Program-made: the position numbers and the translations under genes
Part shown: one piece after another, positions 9,224 through 17,760 of the stretch
Numbering within the stretch: position 1 is the first letter of the stretch
Layout of the letters: each line of letters begins with the position of its first letter
The notes under the pieces: generated by a model
The model's input: only the letters and a program-made list of their open reading frames with translations
Told to the model about the DNA's origin: nothing
Databases searched by the model: none
NCBI RefSeq assembly: GCF_963678835.1
Contig: NZ_OY787469.1
Span: 3,596,001 to 3,660,000, forward strand
Reading direction: 5' to 3'
Source of the DNA: an uncultured Desulfuromonas sp.
Lineage (GTDB): Bacteria > Desulfobacterota > Desulfuromonadia > Desulfuromonadales > Desulfuromonadaceae
DNA: 64,000 nt

Positions 9224-11320
9224 TTAACGGTTACGTTTGCGGCGGTTGAGCCAGGCCACCAGTGGCACGGCGATCAGGCTCACCGGGCCGGAACCGTGGC
9301 CGATACCGGGTGACGGACGGTTGTTGAAGGTACTGGTCTGTTGAGCCGGAGCCGAGGCATCATCGGTTGAGCGCTGTTGCGGCGCGTTATCGACGCGGTA
9401 ATTGCGCACCGGTTGCTGACTACGTTGCTGTTGCGCCTGGCGTTCCTTGGCCACGCGGTCGGCATTGCGACGGCTGATCCCTTCTTGCTCGTACACATCG
9501 TCGTTAAGCACCAGCATCGAGGTGTAGTCGGTGACCAGGGAGTAATGGACGCCGAGGTCAACAATCTGGCTGGTGAGCTGTTCCGTTTCGCCCAGCTCGC
9601 GGACCTCGGCCATCAGCTCGTCAATGCGGGACAGCGCCCATAACCGCTCCAGTTCCGGGTTGTCCGTGGCCACCTCGGGCAACATGGCCGTGCAGCGCCA
9701 TTCTTTCTCTTCGCCGGAGATGCGCGCTTTCATTGTGATCGTCACCTTGCCGGAGCCGTGGTAGTGACCGAACAGCACCAGTTGCTGACCGAGATAGAGG
9801 TTGCCGATGGTGGCCGGAGTCAGGCCGTCGACCTTTTCACCGTCAATCTCAATCCGCACATCATGCATCTTTTCGTAGAGCACTTTCGCTTTGGCCTGAA
9901 TCAACCGACCCTGGATGTCATCAACATCGGAAATCTGCATGGCAAAGCCACCGGAGTCTTTGGCAAGACGGTCGAGCAGCGGTCGATTGGCGCTGTTGCC
10001 GATAACAAAGGTGAACAGGCGCACGTCGTACTCGGTGAGCAATTGCAAAAACTCGCGCTGTTCGGTGCGACCAACATTGGCGACACCGTCGGTGACCAAC
10101 ACAATGGAGGTGGTGCGGTCGTCGTCCAGGCGACGGCAGGCGGTTTCCAACCCGGCAAACAGGTTGGTGCTGCCTCCGGCGGCGATGGTTTTGACACGGT
10201 TGATCCATTGGCCGACGGCTTCCGGGGTGGCGGTGACAAAACCACGGGTCAGGTCAGCGGCGGATTGATTAAAGGTGATGATGCGGAAACGGTCGTTGCT
10301 GTTGAGTTTGCCCAACGTCTGGCTGACACCGTCGGCCAGGGTGGCGATTTTGTGGCCGTCCATGCTGCCGGACACGTCGAGAACAAAGGTCCAGTCGGTG
10401 CCTTCGGTAATCGGCTGCAGATCCGCCGCCGGGGTGACCACCAGCATCATGGTGCCGGTTGCATTGCGGTCAGCTTTGTAGGGGATCAACTCGATGCGCG
10501 CCGGGGTGGTGTCGTCCAAACGGTAGAGAAAGACGATATCCTTGTTGAGGCTCGCTCCGGCGGGACGGTCGATGGTGACATCGACAATTTGGTTGTTGCC
10601 TTGCTCGCTGCCCTGTTCACTTGCCTCCTCGCCGTCACCATGTGTCGCGCCGCCATACTGCACCACAGCTTCGTTTTCCAGACCGGGCAGGCGCACATCC
10701 TTGATGGGAAAAGCGGATTTCAGTTGCAGATGGAAATGAAACGGACCGGACACGCGATCATCCACCGACCAGAACGACAGGCGCTCTTCGTCGGTATTGC
10801 CTTCGCGCAGTGGATAAAGGTAGCGGCCGATATTGAGGTCAATTGACATCGGCTGATAGTAGACCAGCCGCACCCGCACATCGGCCTGGGGCGGAATATT
10901 GCCGATGCGGGTGTCAAAGCTTTTGAAGTCGTTCTTTTCGGCCAGGGCCACCTGGTTGCCCTGGGCTTTCTGCTGCTCGTAAATCTGGCGGGAACGTTCC
11001 TTTTCCACCACTTCGCCGAGAATTTCCCGTTCACCGACCCACATGGACAGCTCGGACAGGCTGGCCTGATGAGGCAACGGAAACGAGTAGAGCCCCTCAA
11101 TGGCGCTGGCACCGCCGTTGGTGAACACCTGATCTACTTCGGTGCGGACAAAGCCGTTATTGATGGTGACATCGACCCGATGGGCGCTGATAGCCAGAGC
11201 GGCATCGTCGTTGGCGCCGACGGGCTTGAGCAGACCGGCGGCCAGTGCCGTGCCGGACAGAAACAAACAGGTGGTGATTGCAATCAATGGAATCAGGGTT
11301 TTCTTCAGTAATGATCTCAT
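9224..11320 (-). CDS. VIT and von Willebrand factor A domain surface protein with GlyGly-CTERM-like tail
   Basis: A 698-residue exported protein. It has an N-terminal signal peptide (to about residue 28), a VIT (inter-alpha-trypsin inhibitor-like) domain at about 35-165 and a vWA domain at about 305-480 with a complete MIDAS DVSGS (315-319). A Gln/Arg-rich low-complexity stretch follows (about 610-670), and the tail runs from a Gly-rich patch (GIGHGSG) through a hydrophobic helix to RRKRNR. That tail matches the three-part GlyGly-CTERM layout, and the next gene is the presumed processing protease. This family is related to the marine proteobacterial sortase-target proteins, but no LPxTG and no class sortase are seen here. 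A GGAGAC ribosome site precedes the ATG, and a sigma-54-type promoter lies 42-56 bases upstream. Confidence 0.88.
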   Translation of the reverse strand: MRSLLKKTLIPLIAITTCLFLSGTALAAGLLKPVGANDDAALAISAHRVDVTINNGFVRTEVDQVFTNGGASAIEGLYSFPLPHQASLSELSMWVGEREILGEVVEKERSRQIYEQQKAQGNQVALAEKNDFKSFDTRIGNIPPQADVRVRLVYYQPMSIDLNIGRYLYPLREGNTDEERLSFWSVDDRVSGPFHFHLQLKSAFPIKDVRLPGLENEAVVQYGGATHGDGEEASEQGSEQGNNQIVDVTIDRPAGASLNKDIVFLYRLDDTTPARIELIPYKADRNATGTMMLVVTPAADLQPITEGTDWTFVLDVSGSMDGHKIATLADGVSQTLGKLNSNDRFRIITFNQSAADLTRGFVTATPEAVGQWINRVKTIAAGGSTNLFAGLETACRRLDDDRTTSIVLVTDGVANVGRTEQREFLQLLTEYDVRLFTFVIGNSANRPLLDRLAKDSGGFAMQISDVDDIQGRLIQAKAKVLYEKMHDVRIEIDGEKVDGLTPATIGNLYLGQQLVLFGHYHGSGKVTITMKARISGEEKEWRCTAMLPEVATDNPELERLWALSRIDELMAEVRELGETEQLTSQIVDLGVHYSLVTDYTSMLVLNDDVYEQEGISRRNADRVAKERQAQQQRSQQPVRNYRVDNAPQQRSTDDASAPAQQTSTFNNRPSPGIGHGSGPVSLIAVPLVAWLNRRKRNR

Positions 11321-11361
11321 GACAAGTCTCCTTTACAATAAGTAAGATGACTTTCTCTATC

Positions 11362-11376
11362 GCAGAAGACGTGCCA
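11362..11376 (-). promoter_or_regulatory. Sigma-54 (-24/-12) promoter for the VIT/vWA-rhombosortase operon
   Basis: On the minus strand the sequence reads TGGCACGTCTTCTGC. This keeps the essential GG-N10-GC spacing and differs from the TGGCACG-N4-TTGC consensus at one position. The predicted start lies near 11350, giving a leader of about 30 bases with an AGGAG ribosome site. The divergent neighbouring gene encodes a sigma-54 activator, which makes this a coherent regulatory pair. Confidence 0.7.
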
Positions 11377-11483
11377 CTTTTTTGCAATCCACGTAAGACA
11401 CTGAAACTAAAAGATTCCTATTTACAAACAAAACAATAAAGCCATTCCCGCAAAACAACACTCTGGCATTTTATGTACAATCG

Positions 11484-12962
11484 ATGTACAAAATATGTAT
11501 GACGACTCAATACAAACTAACCAACGAAGAGCGAGATTTTTTCCTCCAGGTGAGCGAAGCAGCGTTCAGCAATCCGTTCAGCGATGCCCGCGACGGTGCC
11601 GACCGCGCCTTGGCCGGTATCAGCGGTAGCGATCGCGACCGGGCTTTGCAGGGCGCTACCAAGGCAATCCGACAACGGCTGAGCGATCTGAACAGCCAGG
11701 GTCGCGCCAATCTGGCGCTGTACGACGGTGCAGACCGCCAACTGCTGCTCACCACCATCCTGTTCGATCAGTACCATGCCTACCTCCCCCAGTTTGACGC
11801 CCTGATCGTGGAGCAAATTCAGGCCGGGGAGCAACCCTGCGCCGTGCCCTTTTCCGCCGAAGCCCTGGCCCGATTGCACGATTACGGTTGCACCGTCCAG
11901 CAGTCACGCCACTACTTCGCCTTTTTCTACCAGTTGCGGCGCGGCTTCTTTTTCATCAACCAGCTGGTCGGCAGCAGCGCGTCGATGCGTACCCTGCGCT
12001 GTCGGTTGTGGAACACGATTTTCACCCACGACACCCAGCGCTACGAAGTCACGCTGTGGAATCGCCTGGAGGATTTTTCCACCCTGCTGCTTGGCGAAAC
12101 CGGCACCGGCAAAGGCGCGGCCGCCGCGGCCATCGGTCGCTCCGGGTTTATTCCGTTTGACGAAAAGAGCGGTCGCTTTGCCGAAAGCTTTACCCGCAAC
12201 TTCATCGCCATCAACCTGTCGCAGTTTCCCGAAAGCCTCATCGAATCGGAACTGTTCGGCCACAAAAAAGGCGCCTTTACCGGCGCGGTGGACAACCACC
12301 AGGGCGTGTTCGCCCGCTGCGTGCCGCACGGTGCCATCTTTCTCGACGAGATCGGCGATGTCAGCGTGCCGGTACAGATCAAGCTGTTGCAGGTGCTGCA
12401 AGAGCGGCGCTTCTGCCCAGTGGGCAGCCATGTTGCCCAGAGTTTCCGTGGACGCATTATCGCCGCCACCAACCGCCCCCTCGAAGAGCTGCGCCGTGCC
12501 GGCAACTTCCGCGACGATTTCTATTATCGCCTGTGTTCCGATGTGATTGAAGTCCCGACCCTGCGCAAACAACTGGCCGATGATCCCGACTCGTTGCCAG
12601 GCTTGTTGGAGCGGCTGATGGTGCGCATTGTCGGCACGGAGGATGGCAAGCTGGCAGAAACCATTCACCGTCAACTGTTGGAAGATTTGCCGCCCAACTA
12701 CAGCTGGCCGGGCAACGTGCGCGAGCTGGAACAGGCCGTGCGCCGCCTGCTGCTCAACGGCCACTATTATGGCGATCCTTACACCCACACCGGCAGCGGC
12801 GACAACCTGCAAACTCTGGCCGACAGCGGCACCATGGATGCCCAACAGCTGCTGTCACGCTACTGCCGCCAGCTTTATGACCGCTTCGGCACCTATGAAG
12901 AGGTGGCACGGCGTACCCGATTGGATCGCCGCACGGTGAAGAAATATATTCAAGGGGATTAG
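11484..12962 (+). CDS. Sigma-54-dependent transcriptional activator (AAA+ enhancer-binding protein)
   Basis: A 492-residue activator. The N-terminal 190 residues are a helical sensor region with no receiver, PAS or GAF motif that I can recognise. The AAA+ domain has Walker A GETGTGKG (204-211), an intact GAFTGA sigma-54 contact loop (263-268), Walker B FLDEIGD and a WPGNVREL segment. The C-terminus (about 460-492) is a Fis-type helix-turn-helix (YEEVARRTRLDRRTVKKYI). It is divergent from the VIT/vWA operon, whose promoter is of the -24/-12 type. The start is uncertain between ATG 11484 and ATG 11499; no strong ribosome site is seen. The copies of ATGTACAA at 11473 and 11484 overlap the start and could be an autoregulatory site. 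Confidence 0.88.
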   Translation: MYKICMTTQYKLTNEERDFFLQVSEAAFSNPFSDARDGADRALAGISGSDRDRALQGATKAIRQRLSDLNSQGRANLALYDGADRQLLLTTILFDQYHAYLPQFDALIVEQIQAGEQPCAVPFSAEALARLHDYGCTVQQSRHYFAFFYQLRRGFFFINQLVGSSASMRTLRCRLWNTIFTHDTQRYEVTLWNRLEDFSTLLLGETGTGKGAAAAAIGRSGFIPFDEKSGRFAESFTRNFIAINLSQFPESLIESELFGHKKGAFTGAVDNHQGVFARCVPHGAIFLDEIGDVSVPVQIKLLQVLQERRFCPVGSHVAQSFRGRIIAATNRPLEELRRAGNFRDDFYYRLCSDVIEVPTLRKQLADDPDSLPGLLERLMVRIVGTEDGKLAETIHRQLLEDLPPNYSWPGNVRELEQAVRRLLLNGHYYGDPYTHTGSGDNLQTLADSGTMDAQQLLSRYCRQLYDRFGTYEEVARRTRLDRRTVKKYIQGD

Positions 12963-12971
12963 CGGGAGGGA

Positions 12972-13221
12972 TTTTTCACCACGGAGGCGCTGAGACATGG
13001 AGGAAGGTCAACTTCTTTTTTTGCCACCGACAAAGCAGACAAAAACTGGACCATTCTCTTGGGGCAAAAAAAGCAATTCACTTCACGATGACTTCACGAT
13101 CAAATCGGATAAAGGCCGCGATGAAAAATAACGCTCTTTTATCTCTGAAAAACTTCCATGCTTTCAAAAAGAAGGTTTTCCTCAAATGGTTTTCTCCGTG
13201 CCTCAGTATCTCCGTGGTTCA
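12972..13221. repeat. Dispersed intergenic repeat with nested inverted ends, copy 2
   Basis: Fills most of the 384-base gap between the activator gene and dbpA. Outer arms are at about 12972-13003 (CACCACGGAGGCGCTGAGAC) and 13190-13221 (TTTCTCCGTGCCTCAGTATC). An inner GCCACCGACA segment and a central CACGATCAAATCGGATAA match copy 1 at 1995-2247. A short ORF across it is not supported by any domain. Confidence 0.6.
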
Positions 13222-13346
13222 ATGGTTTCAAGGCATGCCCCCCCCAAGCACAAAAACAATCGATGGTATCAACGCCACCGATGTGCTAGAAGACACTGCA
13301 CTTCAATCCATTATTCCGCCCTCAACGCTTCAAGACAGGACCCGTC

Positions 13347-14738
13347 GTGAGCCAAACCGATTTTTCTACGCTGAAATTGCAGCCTGCACTGCTTAAAAAC
13401 CTCCAGTCCATCGGCTACGCGCACATGACGCCGATCCAGGCACAGAGCCTGCCACATATTCTGGCCGGGCGTGATGTCATAGGCCAAGGTAAAACCGGCT
13501 CGGGGAAAACCGCCGCCTTCGGACTGGGCCTGCTGCAAAAACTCAACGTCAAACGCTTTCGCGTGCAAGCGCTGGTATTGTGCCCAACACGGGAGTTGGC
13601 CGATCAGGTGGCTAAAGAGATTCGCAAGCTGGCGCGCACCATCCACAACATCAAAGTCCTCACGCTGTGCGGCGGCATGCCGTTTGGCCCGCAACTCGGC
13701 TCTTTGGAGCACGGCGCTCACATCATCGTCGGCACACCGGGACGCATTGAGGAGCACGTGCGCAAAGGGGCGCTGAAGCTGGACAACCTCACCCTGCTGG
13801 TATTGGATGAAGCGGACCGCATGTTGGAAATGGGCTTTCAGGAAGCGCTGGATGCCATCATCGACCAGACCCCGCAAACGCGTCAGACCCTGCTGTTCAG
13901 CGCAACGTTTCCGCGCCAGATTGAATCCATTGCAGGGCGGGTGATGAAAACGCCGGTGATGGTGCAGGTGGAAACCACCCACGACAGCGCGGTGATCGCG
14001 CAACATTTTTACGAAGTGAGTGATGACATGGCGGATCGTCAACAGGCGCTGCGCCGCTTGCTGCGTTATTACCAACCAACGTCTGCCGTGGTGTTTTGCA
14101 ATACCAAGCAGGACACCCGCGATGTTGCTGACGACCTGCGCGAACACGGCTTCAGCGCCCTGGCACTGCATGGCGATCTGGAGCAACGCGAGCGGGATCA
14201 ATCGCTGGTGCGATTCAGCAACGGCAGTGCCTCGATTCTCGTTGCCACCGATGTTGCTGCACGTGGCCTCGATATAGAGGCGTTGGATGCCGTGTTCAAC
14301 TATCACATTGCCCGCGATACCGAGGTGCATGTCCACCGGATTGGCCGCACGGGTCGGGCAGGCAGTCACGGCATAGCCTGTTCGCTGTACAGTGCCAAAG
14401 AGCATTTCAAAGTGGAACGGCTGGCAAAGTTTCTCGATCAATCATTGACCGGTGAACCGCTGCCCGAGCCCTCTGATGAAACACAACCTGTCATGCAACC
14501 GGCCATGGCCACCTTGCAGATCGACAGTGGCAAGCGGCAGAAAATCAGGCCGGGCGATATCCTTGGCGCGCTGACCGGAGGCGATGGAATTCGCGGAGAC
14601 GACGTCGGCAAAATCACTGTTTTCCCCAACTGGGCCTATGTTGCGGTCAAACGCGAGGCAGCAGCGGCCGCGTTAAAAAAACTCTGTAACGGCAAGTTGA
14701 AAGGACGCACCATCCGCGCCCGTCGCATTCGCGGTTAG
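13347..14738 (+). CDS. dbpA: ATP-dependent RNA helicase DbpA
   Basis: A 463-residue DEAD-box helicase that acts on 23S rRNA helix 92 during large-subunit assembly in characterised relatives. Visible motifs: Q motif (about residues 23-30), Walker A GKTGSGKT, PTRELA, GTPGR, DEAD (VLDEADRML), SAT, and the C-terminal helicase motifs ATDVAARGLDIE and HRIGRTGRAG. The last 75 residues form the DbpA RNA-binding domain (KIRPGDILGALTG ... GDDVGKITVF), which gives the specific assignment. The start is GTG at 13347 with an AGGA ribosome site. The gene is monocistronic and followed by a strong hairpin. Confidence 0.93.
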   Translation: MSQTDFSTLKLQPALLKNLQSIGYAHMTPIQAQSLPHILAGRDVIGQGKTGSGKTAAFGLGLLQKLNVKRFRVQALVLCPTRELADQVAKEIRKLARTIHNIKVLTLCGGMPFGPQLGSLEHGAHIIVGTPGRIEEHVRKGALKLDNLTLLVLDEADRMLEMGFQEALDAIIDQTPQTRQTLLFSATFPRQIESIAGRVMKTPVMVQVETTHDSAVIAQHFYEVSDDMADRQQALRRLLRYYQPTSAVVFCNTKQDTRDVADDLREHGFSALALHGDLEQRERDQSLVRFSNGSASILVATDVAARGLDIEALDAVFNYHIARDTEVHVHRIGRTGRAGSHGIACSLYSAKEHFKVERLAKFLDQSLTGEPLPEPSDETQPVMQPAMATLQIDSGKRQKIRPGDILGALTGGDGIRGDDVGKITVFPNWAYVAVKREAAAAALKKLCNGKLKGRTIRARRIRG

Positions 14739-14902
14739 ATGACGCTGTGCATCTGCACAGGTCGTACGCGTGGATTGTCATGCGAACTTTTACGCGTCTG
14801 GCGGTGTTTTCTGCGGCACAACCTTGCTAGAGTCACAACCATCAAGGCTTGTTGTGGCAGGCAAGTTTTGGTTCTCCTTCTTCCTAGTTGATACACACAT
14901 AA

Positions 14903-14940
14903 ACAAAGCCGGTTCGGATGCCTCCCCGAACCGGCTTTGT
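14903..14940. terminator. Bidirectional terminator hairpin between dbpA and the phospholipase D-like gene
   Basis: A perfect 15-base-pair stem, ACAAAGCCGGTTCGG (14903-14917) with CCGAACCGGCTTTGT (14926-14940), and an 8-base loop, between converging genes. The T-runs are short on both strands. Confidence 0.65.
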
Positions 14941-15006
14941 TGCGTCTGATGTTCACTGCACCAAACCACGTCACGCTCTTAATCGCCCCTCACGGAGCAT
15001 TGCTGA

Positions 15007-16473
15007 TCACAGAATATCTTCCATCGGCATCCACTTCCAGAACGTCATTTTCAGCCGTTTGCCCCAGGGCGCGAAGCGGTCCGGGTTATCCTCGGCGCTG
15101 TTCCAGCTGTTGCCGGGAGCCATGTCACGCTCGATCTCCAGCTCCACTTGCTGAGCCAAATGCGGATTATCAATAATCACGCCCACTTCGGTGTTGAGAT
15201 TGGCTGAACGAGGATCGAGATTAAAGGTGCCGACAAACAACTGTTTGCCGTCGATCACCAGGGTTTTGGCGTGCAGGGCAAACACCGGCGACTTCTCTTT
15301 CAGCTTCGGATAGCGCTCCATCAACTGCTGTTGAATGCGCGGATAGGGCTGAAACTCAAACACCTCAATACCCGCATCAAGAAGATCTTCACGTTGATTG
15401 CTGTAACCGCTGAACGCTTGCAGGTTATCGGTGGACAGCAGAGAATTGGTACTGATGCGCACCTTGACCCCTTTTTTGATCAGCCCGGCAAACAATTCCA
15501 GGCCACCGTCCGGCATTACCAGATAGGGCGACTGGATGGTCACGCTTTTCTGCGCCCGCGCCAGAGCTGCGGCCAGCTGACTGGTGGTACGGCCACCGCC
15601 GCCCAGCCCGTTGACTCCGGGATTTTTGCCCGGTTCATCACTGATAAATTGCACTTCACCCCACGCCAGATTATCCATCAACCCGCGAAACTTGAGCGGC
15701 AGATCGTCCAACGCCTGTTTCACTTCCGGGGCAAAATTTTCCGGGTTTTGCGCGTAAGCATGCAGATCGGCATAGATGGCTTCTCGCCGTTGTGCATCCG
15801 GGGCAAGCTTGGCATTAAGCAAGCTTTCAATCGGCTTGGCCAGATCACTGTTCCAGAACGCGTCAAAACTGCCGGTCATGGTCTGTGCCACCGGACCAAG
15901 CAACAGAATGTCGCGATCACGAAAATTGTAGCTCTGGTCAAAATCATAATATTCATCAGCCATGTTGCGCCCGCCGGTGATGGCTACCTGCTGATCGACA
16001 ATAAACGTCTTGTCATGCATGCGCTGATTGGCCGCACGGAAATTGCTGAAAATATTCCACAGCCTCTGCTGGGTCGAAACGCCGGTTTTGTGCTGCGGAT
16101 TATAGACGCGAATGGAAATATTGGGATGCGCGGCCAGCGCCAGCAGAAAATCCTCTGGGGCTTGGATCAAAAGATCATCGACAATCACCCGCACCTTCAC
16201 ACCACGCTGCGCCACCCGCAACAGGCTCTCGGTGGCCAGGGTGCCGATATTGTCATCGCTCCAGATGAAATACTGCACGTCGATGGTTTCCGCCGCATGA
16301 TCCACCAGCCAGGCGCGCGCCAGCAGGGACTCTTCACCTTTGTCTAGGACGTAAGCGCCGCTCTGGTTGGGATGGGCGGACAGTAATGGTGGCAGCAGGT
16401 CTTGGAGGTCATTGGCGGATACAGTGGAAGCAGCAACAAAAAGGAAAAAAAGAAAAAAAAGAAATCTCTGCAT
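15007..16473 (-). CDS. Secreted phospholipase D-family protein
   Basis: A 488-residue PLD-superfamily protein with two HKD active-site motifs, H-x-K-x4-D in HDKTFIVDQQ followed by GGRN, and HAKTLVIDGK followed by GTFNLDPRSANLNTE. The arrangement resembles the cardiolipin synthase/PLD-like phosphatidyltransferases and hydrolases. The chosen ATG at 16473 gives a typical signal peptide (a Phe/Leu-rich core ending in STVSA). The longer frame from a TTG at 16539 adds 22 residues without a better ribosome site. It is likely periplasmic. Its substrate is probably a phospholipid headgroup, but PLD-fold nucleases share these motifs, so the reaction is not certain. It stands alone, converging on dbpA. 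Confidence 0.85.
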   Translation of the reverse strand: MQRFLFFLFFLFVAASTVSANDLQDLLPPLLSAHPNQSGAYVLDKGEESLLARAWLVDHAAETIDVQYFIWSDDNIGTLATESLLRVAQRGVKVRVIVDDLLIQAPEDFLLALAAHPNISIRVYNPQHKTGVSTQQRLWNIFSNFRAANQRMHDKTFIVDQQVAITGGRNMADEYYDFDQSYNFRDRDILLLGPVAQTMTGSFDAFWNSDLAKPIESLLNAKLAPDAQRREAIYADLHAYAQNPENFAPEVKQALDDLPLKFRGLMDNLAWGEVQFISDEPGKNPGVNGLGGGGRTTSQLAAALARAQKSVTIQSPYLVMPDGGLELFAGLIKKGVKVRISTNSLLSTDNLQAFSGYSNQREDLLDAGIEVFEFQPYPRIQQQLMERYPKLKEKSPVFALHAKTLVIDGKQLFVGTFNLDPRSANLNTEVGVIIDNPHLAQQVELEIERDMAPGNSWNSAEDNPDRFAPWGKRLKMTFWKWMPMEDIL

Positions 16474-16519
16474 AGCGGTACGTTTCCAACGGATAAGAAG
16501 CAATAAGGTTGAATCTAAC

Positions 16520-16561
16520 AGTCTGCTGAACAAGTCCAATACTGAGGTTTTTCAGCAGACT
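16520..16561. repeat. Inverted repeat upstream of the phospholipase D-like gene
   Basis: AGTCTGCTGAA (16520-16530) and TTCAGCAGACT (16551-16561) are perfect 11-base arms with a 20-base loop, next to the start of the phospholipase D-like gene. It may be a leader hairpin, or an insertion-sequence end remnant; nothing decides between them. The remaining bases to about 16870 are A/T-rich with no ORF. Confidence 0.4.
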
Positions 16562-16877
16562 GCCAAGGGACGTTTTTAACGGGGTATAACCAGTCAGCAT
16601 AAAATATTCTTAAAACGGATTCTGTATTTCTATCACAAAAAAAGTCATAAATCGGGAGAAAATGAGATCTCCATTTCGACTTTCATCTCATTTAATAAGC
16701 ATATCTCACCTTTCCGTCATCAAAAACAACAAATAAAAAAGATATCTATTCTCTGAGAAAACAACTCTCTATCGCTATTTTTTAGCCGTTATTCGCATTC
16801 TCCGAACGGTGCCGGACAGATTGCTCTCAGCAATCAAATCAATCTTTCTTTCACACATGAGAAAAAGACATTACTTA

Positions 16878-16906
16878 TTGACATTATTTAACAAAATTAA
16901 GTAATC
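16878..16906 (+). promoter_or_regulatory. Candidate sigma-70 promoter for the YbjQ/M48 operon
   Basis: TTGACA (16878-16883), a 17-base spacer, then GTAATC (16901-16906). The -35 is perfect and the -10 is weak. It sits about 50 bases upstream of the ATG at 16958, in an A/T-rich stretch. Confidence 0.35.
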
Positions 16907-16957
16907 TCCGTGACGGAATTCTATCATCACCCCCATTTATCAGAGGAGAGACATATC

Positions 16958-17272
16958 ATGATCTTAACTAACGTCGGTACGGTGCCGGGAAAAACTATTG
17001 TCGAACATTTCGGCATCGTGCAAGGCAGTACGGTCCGCGCCAAGCATGTCGGCCGCGACCTGATGGCCGGATTGAAAAATCTGGTCGGCGGCGAGCTGAA
17101 AGGCTATACGGAGCTGCTGCAGGATGCGCGTGAAGAAGCCACGCAACGGATGGCGGAACAGGCGCAGCAAATGGGCGGCAACGCCGTGGTCAATATTCGC
17201 TTTGCCACTTCGTCGGTCGCTCAAGGGGCGGCGGAGCTGTTTGCTTACGGAACGGCCGTGCGCGTCGAATAG
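16958..17272 (+). CDS. YbjQ/UPF0145 family protein
   Basis: A 104-residue soluble protein made of a single YbjQ (UPF0145, formerly DUF74) domain: an N-terminal strand region, a central RARREA-like helix (AREEATQRMAEQAQQMG) and the NAVVNIRF plus AYGTAV strands. The family forms pentamers and is sometimes labelled heavy-metal-binding, but its role is not established. ATG 16958 is chosen over the upstream GTG 16910 because a GAGGAG ribosome site lies 9 bases before it. It is the first gene of a three-gene operon with a second, membrane-anchored YbjQ protein and an M48 protease. Confidence 0.85.
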   Translation: MILTNVGTVPGKTIVEHFGIVQGSTVRAKHVGRDLMAGLKNLVGGELKGYTELLQDAREEATQRMAEQAQQMGGNAVVNIRFATSSVAQGAAELFAYGTAVRVE

Positions 17273-17283
17273 GAGGAACACCC

Positions 17284-17760
17284 ATGGACCTTCTTCTCGA
17301 AAATCTCGATCTGGTGATTTTTGTCGTTCTGCTTTGTCTGGGCTACTCCGCCGGAAGCTGGGCCGAAAGAAAACACTACAAAGCCATTGAAACACGGGAG
17401 CAGGAGCTGCTTGACATGGCCGTTGTTACGGCGGAAGGGAGCTTTCCGAAAAACAATGTTGCCCAGGCGGTTCTCGTCACCGGCAGTGCGGTCATTTCCA
17501 TCGACTACTTTAAACGCCTGCTGGCTATTTTGCGCAATATTTTCGGCGGCCGGGTCAAATCCTACGAATCGCTGGTGGATCGCGCCCGACGTGAAGCAAT
17601 TTTGCGCATGAAGGCCGCCGCCAAGGAGCAAGGCGCGGGCATGATTGTCAATCTTCGCCTGGAAACCTCCGCCATTGGTCGCAATGCCAATCAGAAGAAG
17701 CAGATCGGCAGCGTGGAAGCCATTGCCTACGGCACGGCGGTACGTTTTAACCAATCATGA
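17284..17760 (+). CDS. Membrane-anchored YbjQ/UPF0145 domain protein
   Basis: A 158-residue protein with an N-terminal membrane helix (about residues 10-28), a short charged linker and a YbjQ-type domain (about 45-155) with the same DRARREAILRMKAAAKEQGAG and AYGTAVRF elements as the preceding protein. AGGAGG precedes the ATG and the gap from the first gene is 11 bases. It overlaps the M48 gene by four bases (ATGA), so production of the two membrane proteins is probably coupled. The pair of a soluble and an anchored YbjQ protein suggests a shared homo- or hetero-oligomer at the inner membrane. This is inference. Confidence 0.82.
   Translation: MDLLLENLDLVIFVVLLCLGYSAGSWAERKHYKAIETREQELLDMAVVTAEGSFPKNNVAQAVLVTGSAVISIDYFKRLLAILRNIFGGRVKSYESLVDRARREAILRMKAAAKEQGAGMIVNLRLETSAIGRNANQKKQIGSVEAIAYGTAVRFNQS

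Noticed and set aside
11904..12845. A 313-codon minus-strand frame within the sigma-54 activator gene
   Set aside because: Antisense shadow of conserved AAA+ motifs.
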